Source: CALHRB01 sp964473465
GTDB lineage: Bacteria > Bacteroidota > Ignavibacteria > Kapaibacteriales > UBA2268
Assembly (NCBI GenBank): GCA_964473465.1
Contig: CAYYPE010000011.1
Span: forward strand, 43,382 to 107,381
Direction of reading: 5' to 3'
Length of the DNA stretch: 64,000 bases
In this document: in pieces, positions 62,169-64,000 of the stretch
Layout of the letters: every line of letters starts with the position of its first letter
Position numbering within the stretch: position 1 is the stretch's first letter
Made by a program: the position numbers and the translations under genes
Notes under the pieces: model-generated
What the model was told of the DNA's origin: nothing
The model's database searches: none
Seen by the model: the letters and a program-made list of their open reading frames with translations, nothing else

Positions 62169-62456
62169 ATGAACATTTATGTAGGTAATCTATCCTATAA
62201 AGCATCCGAGGATGGATTAAAAGAACTATTCGAACAACACGGCAGTGTTGATTCAGTCAGAATCATAACTGACAGAAATTCCGGGAGGTCTAAAGGGTTT
62301 GCTTTTGTCGAAATGAATGATGAAGATGCTGAACAAGCTATAGAAGCACTAAACGGGCAAGAATATTTGGGCAGAAACTTAAGCGTAAATGAGGCAAGAG
62401 GCAAAAAGGAAAACGACCGGGAAAATTTCAATTCAAGAAGAAATTTTAATAGATAA
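62169..62456 (+). CDS. RRM-type RNA-binding protein
   Basis: 95 residues. One RNA-recognition motif fills residues 1-80: RNP2 is IYVGNLSY and RNP1 is SKGFAFVEM, with EDAEQAIEALNGQEYLGRNL closing the fold. A short basic tail follows (KKENDRENFNSRRNFNR). Similar single-RRM proteins are common in Bacteroidota and cyanobacteria, often cold-induced, and act on mRNA in the cytoplasm. The GAGG before the ATG supports the start. A 100-base leader suggests regulation at RNA level. Confidence 0.93.
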   Translation: MNIYVGNLSYKASEDGLKELFEQHGSVDSVRIITDRNSGRSKGFAFVEMNDEDAEQAIEALNGQEYLGRNLSVNEARGKKENDRENFNSRRNFNR

Positions 62457-62517
62457 TTTCCATATTTCGTTCTGGATTCTATCTATCCCTTTTATTAATT
62501 CTAAGGAGTTTTTGATT

Positions 62518-63018
62518 ATGTATAGAACCATACAGGATTTTCTTGACGATTGGGATGCAGAAAGCCAGCTTACTTTAAATCTTTTCAATGCCTTGACAGA
62601 TAGCTCTATATCTCAAAAAGTTGTTGATGACGGCAGGAGTTTAGGTTTTTTAGCATGGCACATTACTATTGCTGTTTCTGAAACTATGAACAAAACTGGA
62701 TTGAAAATTCCCGGTCCATTGGAAGATAGCGATCCACCAAATAATGTCATTGCAATAATTGAAGCTTATAAAACAAGTTCCGAAGCTCTTACTGATGAAG
62801 TAAAAGAAAAATTAGACGAATCGAGCCTTTTTGATGAACTTGAATTATATGGGGAGAGATGGAAACGGTTTCAGGTTTTTGACATGTTAATCAAGCACCA
62901 GATTCATCATCGCGGACAGATGACAGTTCTTATGCGTCAGGCTAATTTGAAATTGCCCGGGATGTATGGACCCTCAAAGGATGAATGGATTGCAATGGGA
63001 GCTACTCCCCTGAAATAA
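62518..63018 (+). CDS. DinB-family (four-helix) protein
   Basis: 166 residues from the ATG at 62518, preceded by AAGGAG. The DinB/YfiT metal site is visible as His in GFLAWHITIA and the pair in KHQIHHRGQMTVLMRQ. The end GMYGPSKDEWIAMG is also typical. Members are often thiol transferases or damage-induced proteins of unknown reaction. It lies 61 bases after the RRM gene, possibly in the same transcript. Confidence 0.9.
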   Translation: MYRTIQDFLDDWDAESQLTLNLFNALTDSSISQKVVDDGRSLGFLAWHITIAVSETMNKTGLKIPGPLEDSDPPNNVIAIIEAYKTSSEALTDEVKEKLDESSLFDELELYGERWKRFQVFDMLIKHQIHHRGQMTVLMRQANLKLPGMYGPSKDEWIAMGATPLK

Positions 63019-63088
63019 AACTATTTTATAAAATCTTACGTTTTAAAATTAAATCAAAAACAATTTTTTTATAAACGGAGATTTAAAG

Positions 63089-63586
63089 ATGATTACTGAA
63101 ACTATGCAGAATGCAATTAATCAGCAAATTGCAAGGGAACTTTATTCATCAAATTTATATCTTGCTATGGCAGCATACTACAGCAACTTAAATTTGAATG
63201 GATTCGCAAATTGGATGAGAGTTCAGGCTCAGGAAGAAATGGTTCATGCTCTGAAATTTTTTGATTATATGATCAGCCGTGGAGCAAAGCCAGTCATTAC
63301 GCAAATTAATGCACCAAAAACTGAATGGAACTCTCCTTTCGAAGCTTTTCAGGATTCTTACGAACATGAAAAGCTTATAACAGCTCATATACACGATCTT
63401 GTTAATCTTTCAATAAAAGAAAATGACCATGCCTCTCATATATTTCTCCAATGGTTCGTTACCGAGCAGGTAGAAGAAGAATCAACTGTATTCGATATCG
63501 TTACAAGAATGAAGATGATGGAGAACTTCCCGGGTGGGCTATATCTTATTGATAATGAGCTCAAGCAGAGAAAGTTCGGAGCATAA
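63089..63586 (+). CDS. ftnA: Bacterial non-haem ferritin
   Basis: 165-residue iron-storage protein assembling into a 24-mer cage in the cytoplasm. The ferroxidase residues lie in the four helices: QIARELYSSNLYLAMA (Glu), QAQEEMVHALKFFDYM (two Glu and His), and FVTEQVEEESTVFDIV (Glu). The start NAINQQIARELYSSN is the FtnA pattern. CGGAG lies before the ATG. A strong terminator follows, so it ends the transcript. Confidence 0.97.
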   Translation: MITETMQNAINQQIARELYSSNLYLAMAAYYSNLNLNGFANWMRVQAQEEMVHALKFFDYMISRGAKPVITQINAPKTEWNSPFEAFQDSYEHEKLITAHIHDLVNLSIKENDHASHIFLQWFVTEQVEEESTVFDIVTRMKMMENFPGGLYLIDNELKQRKFGA

Positions 63587-63596
63587 AAGGACAATC

Positions 63597-63638
63597 ATTC
63601 ATCCGATGACTTTGGGTCATCGGATGAATTTTTTTTAT
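63597..63638 (+). terminator. Terminator of ftnA
   Basis: Perfect 14-base stem ATTCATCCGATGAC/GTCATCGGATGAAT, 5-base loop TTTGG, then a T run (63629-63636). Confidence 0.93.
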
Positions 63639-63762
63639 TTTTTCTTTTTTTTGAGACCTTTTTGCTTTTTATGTGTTTAATATAATGAGAAGTGCAAATT
63701 TTAAAAGGTTTTTTGAATAGCTTTTTTAATACGAGATTTTGTCTCAATTTTCTATACTAAAG

Positions 63763-64000
63763 GTGTTTTTAAAAAAAACTATCAATAGCTCTTTTAGTTG
63801 TTATTCTTATTTTAATTTCTTTCGAATATGCAGCTGCGATAAAATTGATAGTATCTTCACCCAGAACAAGCTTTTCCCGCTATCCCGGGACCATAGAAGA
63901 TATTAAAATGACCTTGAAACTACATGGTTCTTTCATCGAAGCTGGTACTTTCATTACTTTCTCTCCAAAAGGTTCGATTTATTCATCCGAAAAGGATACT
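63763..64000 (+). CDS. Start of an exported protein, partial, possibly frameshifted at an A8 tract
   Basis: From 63773 to the window edge one frame is open and reads KKLSIALLVVILILISFEYA then AAIKLIVSSPRTSFSRYPGT and onwards, which is a signal peptide and the start of a beta-rich mature protein. This frame has a stop at 63770 and no ATG, GTG or TTG before the signal peptide. Removing one A from the run of eight (63771-63778) would join it to GTG at 63763 (FLKKLS...). The gene continues outside the window. The family cannot be named. Confidence 0.5.

Overview
This window is AT-rich, gene-dense chromosomal DNA from a Gram-negative bacterium of the Bacteroidota/Chlorobiota/Ignavibacteriota (FCB) group. 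Several signs point there. At least four proteins carry C-terminal type IX secretion (T9SS) sorting-type domains. There is an 'alternative GlmU' nucleotidyltransferase of the kind typical of Bacteroidota, and ribosomal protein L33 is of Bacteroidota type. Several genes are preceded by TAnnTTTG -7 elements, often with TTTG/TTG about 19-20 bases upstream. Unlike many classical Bacteroidota, a good number of genes also have clear Shine-Dalgarno sequences (AAGGAG, GGAG), which fits a deep-branching or sister lineage such as Kapabacteria or Ignavibacteria. That placement is inference. I see no prophage, insertion sequence, CRISPR array or integron, and no gene-free stretch longer than 300 bases.

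Layout. 1-3220 (minus): an OPT-family transporter cut by the window edge, an M20 dipeptidase and an NTF2-like lipoprotein. 3399-8135: a small unknown protein, rpmG, a MazG-like pyrophosphohydrolase overlapping an orphan OmpR-type response regulator, and a 985-residue exported protein. 8361-13838: phosphofructokinase, glmS, a ComEC-type channel protein and a PgeF-like laccase-fold protein. 13844-19376 (minus): penicillin-acylase-like hydrolase, NAD-dependent epimerase, and a membrane Fe-S oxidoreductase. 19646-23044: a large exported metalloprotease with the CLCA-type zinc motif. 23068-24016: tRNA-His and an operon of a 58-residue protein, rpmE and rpsR. 24136-31411: AmpG-like transporter, aldo/keto reductase, M1 aminopeptidase, DUF3592-like membrane protein, alternative GlmU, outer-membrane protein. 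31493-34188: rpmH-rnpA-yidD-yidC. 34195-39438: lptB, a Do-like protease, priA and an HNH protein with no normal start codon. 39533-45506: a surface-polysaccharide block (UDP-galactopyranose mutase, flippase, GH57 enzyme, GT-C-like membrane protein). 45601-49703: DUF3467 protein, TPR lipoprotein, lipoprotein MsrB, unknown lipoprotein, methyltransferase. 49784-56723: a cell-surface block with a CRD plus degenerate OmpA protein, a T9SS-exported subtilase, a PorE-like OmpA protein and a cohesin-like T9SS protein. 56959-64000: pyruvate phosphate dikinase with polylysine tails, an extremely acidic small protein, a tiny HTH protein, radA, an RRM RNA-binding protein, a DinB-like protein, ferritin, and the start of another exported protein.

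Most of the window is housekeeping and envelope biology. The best candidates for something new are the acidic-protein/HTH pair just behind the lysine-tailed PPDK, the bacterial CLCA-like metalloprotease with an N-terminal propeller-like region, the PorE-like/degenerate-OmpA pair flanking a secreted subtilase, the HNH gene with a perfect Shine-Dalgarno but no usable start codon, and a possible RNA switch in the leader of the RRM protein gene.
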